This document shows positions 25,292-33,189 of a stretch of DNA of 33,189 nt, piece after piece. The stretch lies in the NCBI GenBank assembly GCA_015488685.1, contig WFNH01000105.1, positions 1-33,189 of the forward strand. Reading direction: 5' to 3'. The stretch comes from Marinosulfonomonas sp. GTDB taxonomy: Bacteria > Pseudomonadota > Alphaproteobacteria > Rhodobacterales > Rhodobacteraceae. Each line of letters starts with the position of its first letter. Position 1 is the stretch's first letter. The position numbers and the translations under genes were made by a program. The notes under the pieces were generated by a model. It had not been told where the DNA came from and made no database searches. It saw only the letters and a list, made by a program, of their open reading frames with translations.

Positions 25292-26308
25292 CTACCGCAC
25301 CATCCCGACAATCTCCAACGTCTTTTGCAGAATCGGATCGGCGATCACGCGGGCCTTGCCGGCGCCTTTGCGCAGGATTGCGTCGATTTCATCCGGTGCC
25401 TGCATCAGCCGCGCCATTTCGGCGGATATGGGCGACAGTTTTTCGACGGCCAATTCCGACAGCATCGGTTTGAATTCGGAAAACTGCTTGCCGCCGACTT
25501 CGGCTAAAACCTGATCGACCGACTGTTCAGACAGCGCCGCATAGATGCTGACAAGGTTCTTTGCCTCGGGGCGTCCGTCCAGCCCTTTGGCTTCGCTTGG
25601 CAACCCGTCTGGGTCGGTTTTGGCCTTGCGGATCTTTTTCGCAATCGTGTCGGCGTCATCAGTCATGTTGATCCGGCTCATATCACTAGGATCGGATTTC
25701 GACATCTTTTTCGAACCATCGCGCAAGGACATCACCCGTGTGGCCGCGCCTTCGATCACCGGTTCGGTAATCGGAAAGAAATCAACGCCAAAGTCATGGT
25801 TGAACTTGGCCGCAATGTCGCGGGTCAGTTCGATATGCTGTTTCTGATCTTCGCCCACCGGCACATGCGTTGCGTGATAGACCAGAATGTCGGCGGCCAT
25901 CAGGGTGGGATAGCTGAACAGCCCGACCGAGGCGTTCTCGCGGTTCTTGCCTGCCTTGTCCTTGAATTGAGTCATCCGGTTCAGCCAGCCCATACGGGCC
26001 ACGCATGAAAATACCCATCCCAGCTCGGCATGGGCGGATACCTGGCTTTGATTGAACAGGATGGATTTTTCCGGGTCCAATCCGGCGGCGATGTAACCGG
26101 CACACAGCTCGCGCGTGGCGTGGCGGAGTTTGGCAGGGTCTTGCCAGACAGTGATGGCGTGCAGGTCAACCATGCAATAGATGGATTCGATGCCATCCTC
26201 CTGCATTTCGACAAAGCGCTTGATCGCGCCAAGGTAATTGCCAAGGGTCAGGCCGCCCGAGGGCTGAATGCCTGAAAAGACGCGGGGTGTGTGGACCACC
26301 TCTGTCAT
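25292..26308 (-). CDS. trpS: Tryptophan-tRNA ligase TrpS
   Basis: A 338-residue class I tryptophanyl-tRNA synthetase. The HIGH-like motif appears as TLGNYLG (21-27) after FSGIQPSGG, and [10 protein letters not shown] provides the KMSKS loop (about 198). Further conserved segments include MVDLHAIT and [16 protein letters not shown]. The ATG at 26308 gives the expected start [18 protein letters not shown], with GGAG about eight bases upstream; a longer frame adds unrelated residues. It is divergent from a rhomboid-fold gene, with 81 bases between starts. Confidence 0.97.
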   Translation of the reverse strand: MTEVVHTPRVFSGIQPSGGLTLGNYLGAIKRFVEMQEDGIESIYCMVDLHAITVWQDPAKLRHATRELCAGYIAAGLDPEKSILFNQSQVSAHAELGWVFSCVARMGWLNRMTQFKDKAGKNRENASVGLFSYPTLMAADILVYHATHVPVGEDQKQHIELTRDIAAKFNHDFGVDFFPITEPVIEGAATRVMSLRDGSKKMSKSDPSDMSRINMTDDADTIAKKIRKAKTDPDGLPSEAKGLDGRPEAKNLVSIYAALSEQSVDQVLAEVGGKQFSEFKPMLSELAVEKLSPISAEMARLMQAPDEIDAILRKGAGKARVIADPILQKTLEIVGMVR

Positions 26309-26389
26309 AATATGTACTCCGTCTGGATTATGTTGTGCGTTTCGCTTACCCATAGGGGCAAGGGCCGTCAACCAAAGGAGCCTATAGAG

Positions 26390-27079
26390 ATGAGCAGTAA
26401 TCCCAATGTGTCACCCGTTAACCCCCTGCCGCCGGTGATTGTGGCGCTGGCGGGGGCGATGTTTCTGATCGAGCTGGCCTTCAATCTGGGCGCGCGCGGT
26501 TTGATCGGTGGACCACAGGCTGTGGGCTGGCGGATTGCTATGATGCAGGAATATGCGCCGTCGGGCCTGCTGATCGACCGAATGATCGAAGCCGGGCGTT
26601 ATCCGCCCGAGGTGTTATTGCGTTTTGTGACCTATCCGTTCCTGCATGTGAATTTCACCCATATGCTGTTTGCCGTGGTGATCCTGTTGGCGATGGGCAA
26701 ATTCGTGGGCGAGGTTTTTCGCTGGTGGGCGCTGTTGTTGGTTTTCTTTGCCGCGGCCATTGTCGGGGCGGTGGTGTATGGGCTGTTTGTGGACAGCCGT
26801 GTGGCGCTGGTGGGTGCCTATCCGGGCGATTACGGGTTGATCGGGGCGTTTACCTTTTTATTGTGGGTCAATCTGGCTGCGCAGGGGGCAAATAAATACC
26901 GCGCTTTTACGCTGATCGGGTTTTTGCTGTTTATCAAACTGATTTTCGGGCTATTTCCTGGCGGCGGGCAGGACTGGATTGCCGATCTGGCTGGATTTGC
27001 CACAGGATTCGGGTTGTCCTTTGTGGTCAGTCCTGGCGGCTTTTCGCGGGCTTTGGCGCAGGTGCGGCGGCGGGGATAA
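26390..27079 (+). CDS. Rhomboid-fold membrane protein lacking catalytic residues
   Basis: A 229-residue membrane protein with six or so helices and a rhomboid-family pattern: a long first loop, then [14 protein letters not shown] in the second helix region and GDYGLIGAF and DLAGFATGF later. The active-site positions are changed. The GxSG serine region reads GAYPG (142-146), with Tyr144 where Ser is expected. The HxxG helix reads ADLAG, with Asp199 for His. The oxyanion Asn after HMLF is Ala95. It is therefore probably an inactive pseudoprotease. AAAGGAG nine bases before 26390 decides the start over a longer upstream frame. Its substrates or partners are unknown; trpS and murJ lie beside it. 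Confidence 0.85.
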   Translation: MSSNPNVSPVNPLPPVIVALAGAMFLIELAFNLGARGLIGGPQAVGWRIAMMQEYAPSGLLIDRMIEAGRYPPEVLLRFVTYPFLHVNFTHMLFAVVILLAMGKFVGEVFRWWALLLVFFAAAIVGAVVYGLFVDSRVALVGAYPGDYGLIGAFTFLLWVNLAAQGANKYRAFTLIGFLLFIKLIFGLFPGGGQDWIADLAGFATGFGLSFVVSPGGFSRALAQVRRRG

Positions 27080-27097
27080 AAAAGATGCGCTGCGCGC
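27078..27097 (-). terminator. Weak Rho-independent terminator after murJ
   Basis: Read on the minus strand, a short GCGC/GCGC stem with a three-base loop (27087-27097) is followed by six T residues (27078-27083 on the complementary strand). It lies about 25 bases after the murJ stop. The stem is only four base pairs, so confidence is low. Confidence 0.35.
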
Positions 27098-27121
27098 GGC
27101 AGGTATTTAAGAAAAGAAGAA

Positions 27122-28663
27122 TTAGCGGCGCAAGGAGCGGCGGAATTCCGACAGTTTGAAGGCGCCGATCATCTGGCCGATGCCAAAGTAGCTGACAATG
27201 CCGATGCCGATCAGCAGGATCAGGGCCAGATAGCGCCATGCGCCTGCGCCGAACATCGGGTTCAACACCAGTTGCGCGGCAAGCAGAACCACCCCCATCA
27301 GGGCGGATGCGGCCAGAATGCCGATAATGCGTTTGCGAAAGCGTTTGTCAAAGCGGGCTGCATCCCCCATTTTGCGCGACCCCGACCACAGCAGGAACAC
27401 CATACCCCAACTGGCGAATGTCGCGCCGATGGCAGCGGCAAGGTAGCCGATGATTGGTGCCAGCCCGATGGCAAGGCCCGCGTTGATCACCATCGCGACC
27501 AGCGCATAGTAGAACGGCGTTTTGGTATTTGCGCGGGCAAAGAACAGCGGTTGATACACTTTTTGCAGCACAAAGGCGGGCAGGCCAAGGCCGTAGATTT
27601 GCACAGCCGCTGCGGTGGCGGCGGTATCGTCGGGACCGAATTTGCCGCGCTGGAACAGCACTTCGACCAGCGGCAGCGGGATCACGATCAGCGCCACGGC
27701 GGCGGGGATGGTCAGGGCAAGCGAGATTTCACCGGCGCGGCTGAAGGCCTCTTGTCCGCCAGCGGTATCGCCGGCCTGTAAGCGGCGCGACAATTCGGGC
27801 AACAGCACGATGCCGATGGCGATGCCGACCACACCCAGCGGCAATTGATACAGCCGGTCCGCGTTATAGAGCCACGCGACGGCGGCGTCGAATTGGCTGG
27901 CCACTTGTCGCCCGACCAGCAGGTTGACCTGCACCACGCCACCAGCCAAGGCGGCAGGGGCGGCGATGATGGCAAGGCGTTTCAGATCAGGGGTCAGTTT
28001 TGGCCATGCGGGGTAAAGGGCAAAGCCCGCCCGTTTGGCCGCGACCCAGACCAGCGCCAGCTGCGCGAAACCGGCAACGGGGACCATCCATGCCAATGTC
28101 AGACCCACGTCAAATCCGGCCAGATTGCCCACCACCAAAGCCGCAATAAAGATCACATTCAGCAGCACAGGTGCAGCGGCGGCGGCGGTGAAACGGCGGG
28201 TGGCGTTCAGCACACCGGACAGCAACGCCGCAAGCGAGATGAACAGGATATAGGGGAATGCGATGCGCCCGTAGGTGACCGCCAAATCGAACCGTTCGTC
28301 CCCGACAAACCCGCTGGCCATCGCCCAGACCAGCCACGGCATCAGCACCATTGCAATCACGGACAGGGTGATTAGGATGCTGGCAAGGCCGGAAAAGGCA
28401 TCGCGGGCGAATTCAAGCGGCTCGTCGCCGGATTCCAGTTTCTTGGAGAACATCGGCACAAAGGCCATGTTGAACGCGCCTTCGGCAAAGAAACGGCGAA
28501 ACATATTGGGCAGGGAAAAGGCCACGATAAACGCCTGTGCCGCCGGACCCGTGCCCAGAAACGCCGCGATCATCACGTCGCGCGCAAAACCCAACAGGCG
28601 GCTTAGTAAAGTCCAGCCGCCAACGGTCAGAAACCCGCCCAGCATGCGTTTGCGTCCTGTCAT
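27122..28663 (-). CDS. murJ: Lipid II flippase MurJ
   Basis: MurJ flips lipid II from the cytoplasmic to the periplasmic face of the inner membrane for peptidoglycan synthesis. The 513-residue protein has about fourteen predicted helices, the usual MVF-family count. Conserved blocks include LLSRLLGFARDVMIAAFLG, FRRFFAEGAFNMAFVP and the PLVEVLFQRGKFGPDDT segment. Its ATG overlaps the glnD stop by four bases, so it is translationally coupled to glnD. It is convergent with the rhomboid-fold gene. Confidence 0.96.
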   Translation of the reverse strand: MTGRKRMLGGFLTVGGWTLLSRLLGFARDVMIAAFLGTGPAAQAFIVAFSLPNMFRRFFAEGAFNMAFVPMFSKKLESGDEPLEFARDAFSGLASILITLSVIAMVLMPWLVWAMASGFVGDERFDLAVTYGRIAFPYILFISLAALLSGVLNATRRFTAAAAAPVLLNVIFIAALVVGNLAGFDVGLTLAWMVPVAGFAQLALVWVAAKRAGFALYPAWPKLTPDLKRLAIIAAPAALAGGVVQVNLLVGRQVASQFDAAVAWLYNADRLYQLPLGVVGIAIGIVLLPELSRRLQAGDTAGGQEAFSRAGEISLALTIPAAVALIVIPLPLVEVLFQRGKFGPDDTAATAAAVQIYGLGLPAFVLQKVYQPLFFARANTKTPFYYALVAMVINAGLAIGLAPIIGYLAAAIGATFASWGMVFLLWSGSRKMGDAARFDKRFRKRIIGILAASALMGVVLLAAQLVLNPMFGAGAWRYLALILLIGIGIVSYFGIGQMIGAFKLSEFRRSLRR

Positions 28664-31434
28664 TCGGCCTGTGCCCTTTCAAAGCCCTCTTCAATCGCCT
28701 TGCGCAGGCGTTTTTCCAGTGTCTTTTGCCGGTTTTCCTCGTGATATTTAAGGCCGAACATGTCTTTGACGTAAAATGTATCGACCACCTGTTCCCCGTA
28801 TGTCGCAATCACCGCGCTGGCGATATAGACATTGGCGTGGGCCAATGTGCGGGTCAGATCGTAGAGCAGGGCGGGGCGGTCGCGGGTGTCGACCTCGATG
28901 ATCGTGTAAATCTCGCTCCCCTCGTTATCGAAGGTAATCGTTGTTGGCACCTTGAAGGCGCGTTCGCGTTTCTTGATCTTGTCGCGTGATTGCAGGGCGT
29001 CGCGCGCGATCACTTCGCCTTTCAGTGTCTTTTCGATCATCACGCGCAGCCGGTTCAGGCGTGATCCTTCGTAAGGCGAGCCATCGCCGTCCTGAATCCA
29101 GAAAACCGCAGTCGCATAGCCGTCTTTGGTGGTGTAGGTGCGCGCGTCCACCACATTGGCCCCGACCAGCGCCAAGGCGCCGGCCAATCGCGAGAAAATG
29201 CCGGGGTGATCGGCCAGAACGAAGCAGGCTTGGGTCGCGTCGCGGTCCTCGTCGGGTTTCAGGTCGATGCGGATTTCGTCTTCGGTCAGATTGCGCAACT
29301 GCTTGGCAAATATAATATGGGCGCTGGTTTGCAGGCCCTGCCAGTAAGGGGGGTAATGGCGGGCGGTTTCGACCTTCAGATCCTTCTTGTCCCAATCTGC
29401 CAGCGCCTGTCGCAGCGCCTTTTTGGCGGCGTTTTCGCGGGCGGTGCGGTTCACGGCTTCCATACCGCTTTCCAGCGCGGTTTCGGTGTCGGAATATAGC
29501 CGCCGGATCAGCATGGCTTTCCAGTTGTTCCATGTGTCCGGCCCGACTCCGCGAATGTCACAGACTGTCAGCACCGTCAAAAGGTCTAGCCGTTCCTTGT
29601 TTTTCACCGCCTTGGCAAAGCCGCGAATGGTGCGCGGGTCGGAAATATCGCGTTTTTGCGCCACGTCCGACATCAGCAGATGATTGCGCACCAGCCATTC
29701 GACGTTTTTGCATTCCTCCGGTTTCAATCCCAAACGCGGGGCGACCTTGCGGGCGATTTTCGCGCCAAGGATCGAGTGATCCTCGTCCCGCCCCTTGCCA
29801 ATGTCATGCAGCAATAGGGCCACATACAGCACCTTGCGATTGATCCCGCCCTTCAGGATGCCCGAGGCAATGGGCAGTTCTTCTTTCAACTCCTCGCGCT
29901 CGATCTGGGCGAGGTTGGAAATGCACTGGATGGTGTGTTCGTCCACGGTGTAATCGTGATACATATTGAACTGCATCATCGCCACGATCGGCTCGAACTC
30001 GGGGATAAAGGCGGCCAGCACGCCCAACTCGTTCATCCGCCTCAAGGCGCGTTCTGGGTTGCCGTGTTTCAGCAGCAGATCAAGGAAAATGCGGGTTGCT
30101 TCCTTGTCTGCGCGCATCTCGTCATCAATCAGATCCAGATGCGAGGACACCAGCCGCATTGCGTCAGGGTGGATCAGAACACCGGTGCGCAGGGCTTCCT
30201 CAAAAAGGCGCAGGATGTTCATTTTGTCCTGAAGGAACAGTTTTTCGTCCGCAACATTCAGGCGGTTCTGGACGATCTGGTATCCCGGCTTGGCCTTTTT
30301 GCGGCGGCGGAAAAACCGCAGCAGACGGGGTTCCTGTTTGGCGTGACTGGCCTCGAGCGCGGTCAGCAGGATGCGGGTCAGATCGCCCACATGGGTCGCG
30401 TGGCGGAAATAATCCTGCATGAAATATTCCACCTCGCGACGGCCATCGTGGGTTTTGTATCCCATGCGTTTGGCCACCTCGACTTGCAGATCGAACGTCA
30501 ACTGTTCCATCGCGCGACCGGCAATCAGATGCATATGGCAACGGGTGGCCCAAAGGAATTGCTGGGCCTTGGCGAAGCTATCGTATTCGTCTTGCGTGAA
30601 CAGGCCAAGGGCAACCAGTTCGGCCACGTCATCGACGCGGTGGATGTATTTGGCGATCCAGAATAGCGATTGCAGATCACGCAGGCCACCTTTGCCCTCT
30701 TTCACGTTTGGTTCGACCATATAGCGCTGGCCGCCCTGTTTGCGGTGGCGTTCACTGCGCTCTTCCAGCTTGGCCTCGATGAATTCGGGACCGGTATTGC
30801 GGAACAAATCGCGCCACAGGGTTTCTTTCAATTCATCCGCCAGCTTCTCGTCGCCCGCCAGATAGCGTTCTTCCAGCAGGGCGGTGCGGATGGTAAAATC
30901 CTCGCGGCCCAGACGGACGCAATCCTTGATAGTGCGGCTGGAATGGCCAACTTTCAGGCGCAAATCCCACAGGATATACAGCATGGACTCAATCACGCTT
31001 TCGGCCCATGCGGTCATTTTGTAAGGGGTCAGGAACAGCAGATCGATGTCGGAATGGGGTGCCATTTCGGCGCGGCCAGACCCGCCAACAGCCAGCACAC
31101 ACAGCCGCTCGGCATCGGTGGGATTGGCGATTTTGTGCAGATGGCGGGTGGCCACCTGAAAGGCGGTTTCAACCAGACAATCGGCCAGATAGGCATAGGC
31201 GCGGGTGGTGCGATGGGCGGCAAAGGGGGCGGCGGTGAAGGCGGTCTCGATTGCTGCATTGCCGCGTTTGCGGGCCTCTAGCAGATACCCCACGGTAGCG
31301 GCGCGAATTTCGCGGTCGTCCTTGGCCTCATAGAAGGCGGCTTCAAGCGCCTCCCACGCAGCAGCTTTGTCGAAAATGTCATTCGCCGGACAGATCATAC
31401 TGTCCGGCGAAAACAAAGGCGTATGGGCGTTCAT
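28660..31434 (-). CDS. glnD: Bifunctional PII uridylyltransferase/uridylyl-removing enzyme GlnD
   Basis: GlnD reads glutamine level and uridylylates or de-uridylylates PII proteins, controlling nitrogen assimilation. The 924-residue length is normal for Rhodobacterales. Domains in order: nucleotidyltransferase with GGSGRAEMAPHSDIDLLFL (about 117-135, Asp129 and Asp131 as metal ligands), a helical linker, an HD domain (LLHDIGKGRDEDH, about residue 540), and two ACT domains at about 735-790 and 843-900 for glutamine sensing. The start at 31434 is ten bases past the stop of the LpoA-like gene; no strong Shine-Dalgarno is visible, and a later Met13 is possible. murJ is coupled downstream. Confidence 0.96.
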   Translation of the reverse strand: MNAHTPLFSPDSMICPANDIFDKAAAWEALEAAFYEAKDDREIRAATVGYLLEARKRGNAAIETAFTAAPFAAHRTTRAYAYLADCLVETAFQVATRHLHKIANPTDAERLCVLAVGGSGRAEMAPHSDIDLLFLTPYKMTAWAESVIESMLYILWDLRLKVGHSSRTIKDCVRLGREDFTIRTALLEERYLAGDEKLADELKETLWRDLFRNTGPEFIEAKLEERSERHRKQGGQRYMVEPNVKEGKGGLRDLQSLFWIAKYIHRVDDVAELVALGLFTQDEYDSFAKAQQFLWATRCHMHLIAGRAMEQLTFDLQVEVAKRMGYKTHDGRREVEYFMQDYFRHATHVGDLTRILLTALEASHAKQEPRLLRFFRRRKKAKPGYQIVQNRLNVADEKLFLQDKMNILRLFEEALRTGVLIHPDAMRLVSSHLDLIDDEMRADKEATRIFLDLLLKHGNPERALRRMNELGVLAAFIPEFEPIVAMMQFNMYHDYTVDEHTIQCISNLAQIEREELKEELPIASGILKGGINRKVLYVALLLHDIGKGRDEDHSILGAKIARKVAPRLGLKPEECKNVEWLVRNHLLMSDVAQKRDISDPRTIRGFAKAVKNKERLDLLTVLTVCDIRGVGPDTWNNWKAMLIRRLYSDTETALESGMEAVNRTARENAAKKALRQALADWDKKDLKVETARHYPPYWQGLQTSAHIIFAKQLRNLTEDEIRIDLKPDEDRDATQACFVLADHPGIFSRLAGALALVGANVVDARTYTTKDGYATAVFWIQDGDGSPYEGSRLNRLRVMIEKTLKGEVIARDALQSRDKIKKRERAFKVPTTITFDNEGSEIYTIIEVDTRDRPALLYDLTRTLAHANVYIASAVIATYGEQVVDTFYVKDMFGLKYHEENRQKTLEKRLRKAIEEGFERAQAE

Positions 31435-31443
31435 CAGGTCCGT

Positions 31444-32619
31444 CTAGAAGCCGGCGCCGCCAAAGCTGCTGGGGGCAGCGTCAACGATAACGACCTGATT
31501 GTTCTGGATTTGCGCAACAGCCAGACCGCGTTGGTTGGTGCCGTCAGGGCGCAGGCGGAAGATGCCGTTGGCGCCAACAAAACCAGCACCTTGGGTCAGG
31601 GCCGATGTTGTCAGAGCATTGGATTTTCCGGCTTTAACCAAAGCGCCAATTGCCGCAATCCCGTCATAGGACAGACCGGCGATGGGCAACGGGTTGCTGC
31701 CAAAAGCCGCCGAGTAACGCGCCCTGAATTTGGTGGTCATACCGGGGTGCGGCATGGCGAACCACGCACCTTGAACGCCGGGCAGGGCCAATGTTGCAGG
31801 CGGGATATCCCAGCGGGTCAGACCGATGTATTTGATCACGTTGTTATTCACACCGTTTTCGGGCAGCATTTGGGTCAAAAGCGGTAGCGCGGCATCCGTA
31901 CTGGCCGTAAAGAACACAGCCTGTGCCCCGCCACTTTTGATGGTCTGCGCGATTTGCGGAATAGCGTTGATAATCCCGTCTTGCGAAAACTCGTATGAGG
32001 CAACGCCTGCGGGGGTTGCGCCCGCTCTGGAAATTGCATTGGAAATCGCGGCCCGCCCGATTTCACCGGCCTGGGTTCTGGCATGGACGATAGCGATTTT
32101 CCCGCGACCTTGACGTTTGGAATAGCTTACCAAACGGTTTGCGGTGTTTTCAAAGGTCGAACCAAGGATAAACACATTGCCACCGGCAATTTGCGCGTTG
32201 TTTGAAAATGCCAACACATTGACATTGCGCTTTGCCACGGCATTGCCAACAGCGTTTGCAGATTTGGCATAAAGCGGACCGACAATGATTTTTGCCCCTT
32301 CGTTGACAGCCTGAACCGCAACAGAGGCTGCCTGAGAGGGGTTGCCGGCAGTGTTGTAAACCCGCAGGTCAATTTTCACGCCCTGAAGGTCGGCAATCGC
32401 CAGCCGTGCGGCATTTTCCAGGTTTTTGGCGTTCAGGTTGTCGCTTGGATTTGCCGATCCGCCGGGGACCAAAAGGGCAACGGGAACGGCGGCTTTGGTG
32501 TTGATGCTGGGGCCGCCGTCACTCAGGCTGACCGGTTGACAGGCTGCCAGCCATAAAATGGACAGTGCAGCAATAATACGGCCTGCAAACTTCTGGAAAT
32601 TACTCAATAACAAAAACAT
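31444..32619 (-). CDS. LpoA-like lipoprotein (penicillin-binding protein activator family)
   Basis: A 391-residue lipoprotein with lipobox LAAC (Cys27), probably attached to the outer membrane. The rest resembles the periplasmic leucine-binding fold of the LppC/LpoA group, with VALLVPGGSANPSDNL and AASVAVQAVNEGAKIIVGPL, and later VFFTASTDAALPLL. In enterobacteria LpoA activates PBP1A; in alphaproteobacteria the role is inferred. GAGG lies eight bases before the ATG at 32619. It is divergent from rsmI (93-base gap), the same lpoA/rsmI arrangement seen in other proteobacteria, and is followed on its strand by glnD. Confidence 0.85.
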   Translation of the reverse strand: MFLLLSNFQKFAGRIIAALSILWLAACQPVSLSDGGPSINTKAAVPVALLVPGGSANPSDNLNAKNLENAARLAIADLQGVKIDLRVYNTAGNPSQAASVAVQAVNEGAKIIVGPLYAKSANAVGNAVAKRNVNVLAFSNNAQIAGGNVFILGSTFENTANRLVSYSKRQGRGKIAIVHARTQAGEIGRAAISNAISRAGATPAGVASYEFSQDGIINAIPQIAQTIKSGGAQAVFFTASTDAALPLLTQMLPENGVNNNVIKYIGLTRWDIPPATLALPGVQGAWFAMPHPGMTTKFRARYSAAFGSNPLPIAGLSYDGIAAIGALVKAGKSNALTTSALTQGAGFVGANGIFRLRPDGTNQRGLAVAQIQNNQVVIVDAAPSSFGGAGF

Positions 32620-32712
32620 AGGTTGATCCTCGCTCCCTTGCGCGTAATGATTCAGGGGGCAAGACTAAGCGCTTGCCAGCAAATAGTAAACGCCGTGAAA
32701 GGTGGGAATCCC

Positions 32713-33189
32713 GTGAATTTTGAAAAGAAGCAACTCTCTGCCGGTTTGTATTTCGTCGCTACCCCGATCGGAACGGCGCGGGATATTACGCTGCGGGGAC
32801 TGGATATACTGGCCTCGGCGGATGTGATTGCGGCCGAGGATACCCGCACGGCAAAACGCCTGATGGAAATCCACGGGATCCCGCTGGGGGACCGGCCGAT
32901 GATAGCCTATCACGATCACAGCGGCGACAAGGTGCGCGCACGTTTGATGCGGTATATTGCCGATGGTAAATCGGTTGCCTATGCCTCCGAGGCGGGAACA
33001 CCTCTGGTGGCCGATCCGGGTTTTGCTTTGGGGCGGGCGGCGATCGAGGCTGGGGAGCCTGTGATTGCCGCCCCCGGCCCCTCGGCGGTGATTGCGGCGT
33101 TAACCGTCGGGGGATTGCCGACGGACAGGTTCTTCTTTGCAGGCTTTCCACCAAACGCCAAAGGGGCGCGGCGCAAATTTATCGAGGAA
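32713..33189 (+). CDS. rsmI: 16S rRNA (cytidine1402-2'-O)-methyltransferase RsmI, 3' truncated
   Basis: RsmI methylates the ribose of C1402 in 16S rRNA in the ribosomal P site. The open frame runs to the window edge without a stop, so about 159 of the usual 280-290 residues are present. The family signature is clear: LYFVATPIGTARDITLRG, AAEDTRTAKRLM, the SEAGTPLVADPG loop and APGPSAVIAALTVGGLPTD. The start is a GTG at 32713, with AAGGTGGG upstream; a GTG six codons earlier (32695) is an alternative. It is divergent from the LpoA-like gene, a conserved arrangement. Confidence 0.95.
   Translation, partial: MNFEKKQLSAGLYFVATPIGTARDITLRGLDILASADVIAAEDTRTAKRLMEIHGIPLGDRPMIAYHDHSGDKVRARLMRYIADGKSVAYASEAGTPLVADPGFALGRAAIEAGEPVIAAPGPSAVIAALTVGGLPTDRFFFAGFPPNAKGARRKFIEE

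Noticed and set aside
29935-30666. Long open frame on the plus strand opposite glnD
   Set aside because: It is antisense to firmly conserved GlnD sequence, has no recognisable domain and is what high-GC codon use produces on the opposite strand. Similar frames opposite rsmB (1907-2845) and dapB (3968-4705) were dropped for the same reason.

Overview
The window looks like a chromosomal segment of an alphaproteobacterium of the Rhodobacteraceae (Roseobacter/Rhodobacter group). The basis is the GC-rich coding sequence, the neighbouring ethylmalonyl-CoA pathway genes (ccr and ethylmalonyl-CoA mutase), a TIGR02186 membrane protein, an SDHAF4-type DUF1674 protein beside rsmB, and dapB/rbfA/truB with a DUF2233 gene inserted. 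No rRNA, tRNA, CRISPR array, transposase, integrase or phage gene was seen. No gene-free stretch exceeds about 260 bases.

Layout. Positions 1-3165 hold the end of queG, a DMT-family exporter, rsmB (minus) and the DUF1674 protein. Positions 3219-3734 hold an AT-richer accessory gene that joins an Imm35/YrhB immunity-type domain to a domain resembling the C-terminus of ribosomal protein L7/L12. Positions 3860-6877 hold dapB (minus) and an rbfA-DUF2233-truB run. Positions 7077-8153 encode a secreted RTX repeat protein, followed by a large nested palindrome. Positions 8230-9094 encode a cytochrome b561 and a small PepSY protein. Positions 9348-14229 hold ethylmalonyl-CoA mutase (interrupted by two frameshifts), a divergent PlsB-like acyltransferase and ccr. 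Next come a RecD/Dda-like helicase, an SDR and a TIGR02186 protein.

Positions 17687-22332 are a four-gene BMP/nucleoside-type ABC importer operon. To its right, on the minus strand, lie NifU-like, tsaB and rimI, a universal stress protein, a VOC protein whose ribosome binding site lies inside a perfect inverted repeat, and trpS. A rhomboid-fold protein that lacks its catalytic residues is on the plus strand. murJ, glnD and an LpoA-like lipoprotein follow on the minus strand, and the truncated start of rsmI is divergent at the right edge.

Most of the window is housekeeping: tRNA/rRNA modification, ribosome maturation, lysine/peptidoglycan precursors, lipid II flipping and nitrogen sensing. 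The metabolic theme is C2/C4 assimilation, because Ccr makes ethylmalonyl-CoA and the mutase further along the same pathway is adjacent. The points most worth checking are the doubly frameshifted mutase, the Imm35-L7/L12 fusion, the catalytically dead rhomboid and the hairpin over the VOC gene's start. I saw no clear new multi-gene system.
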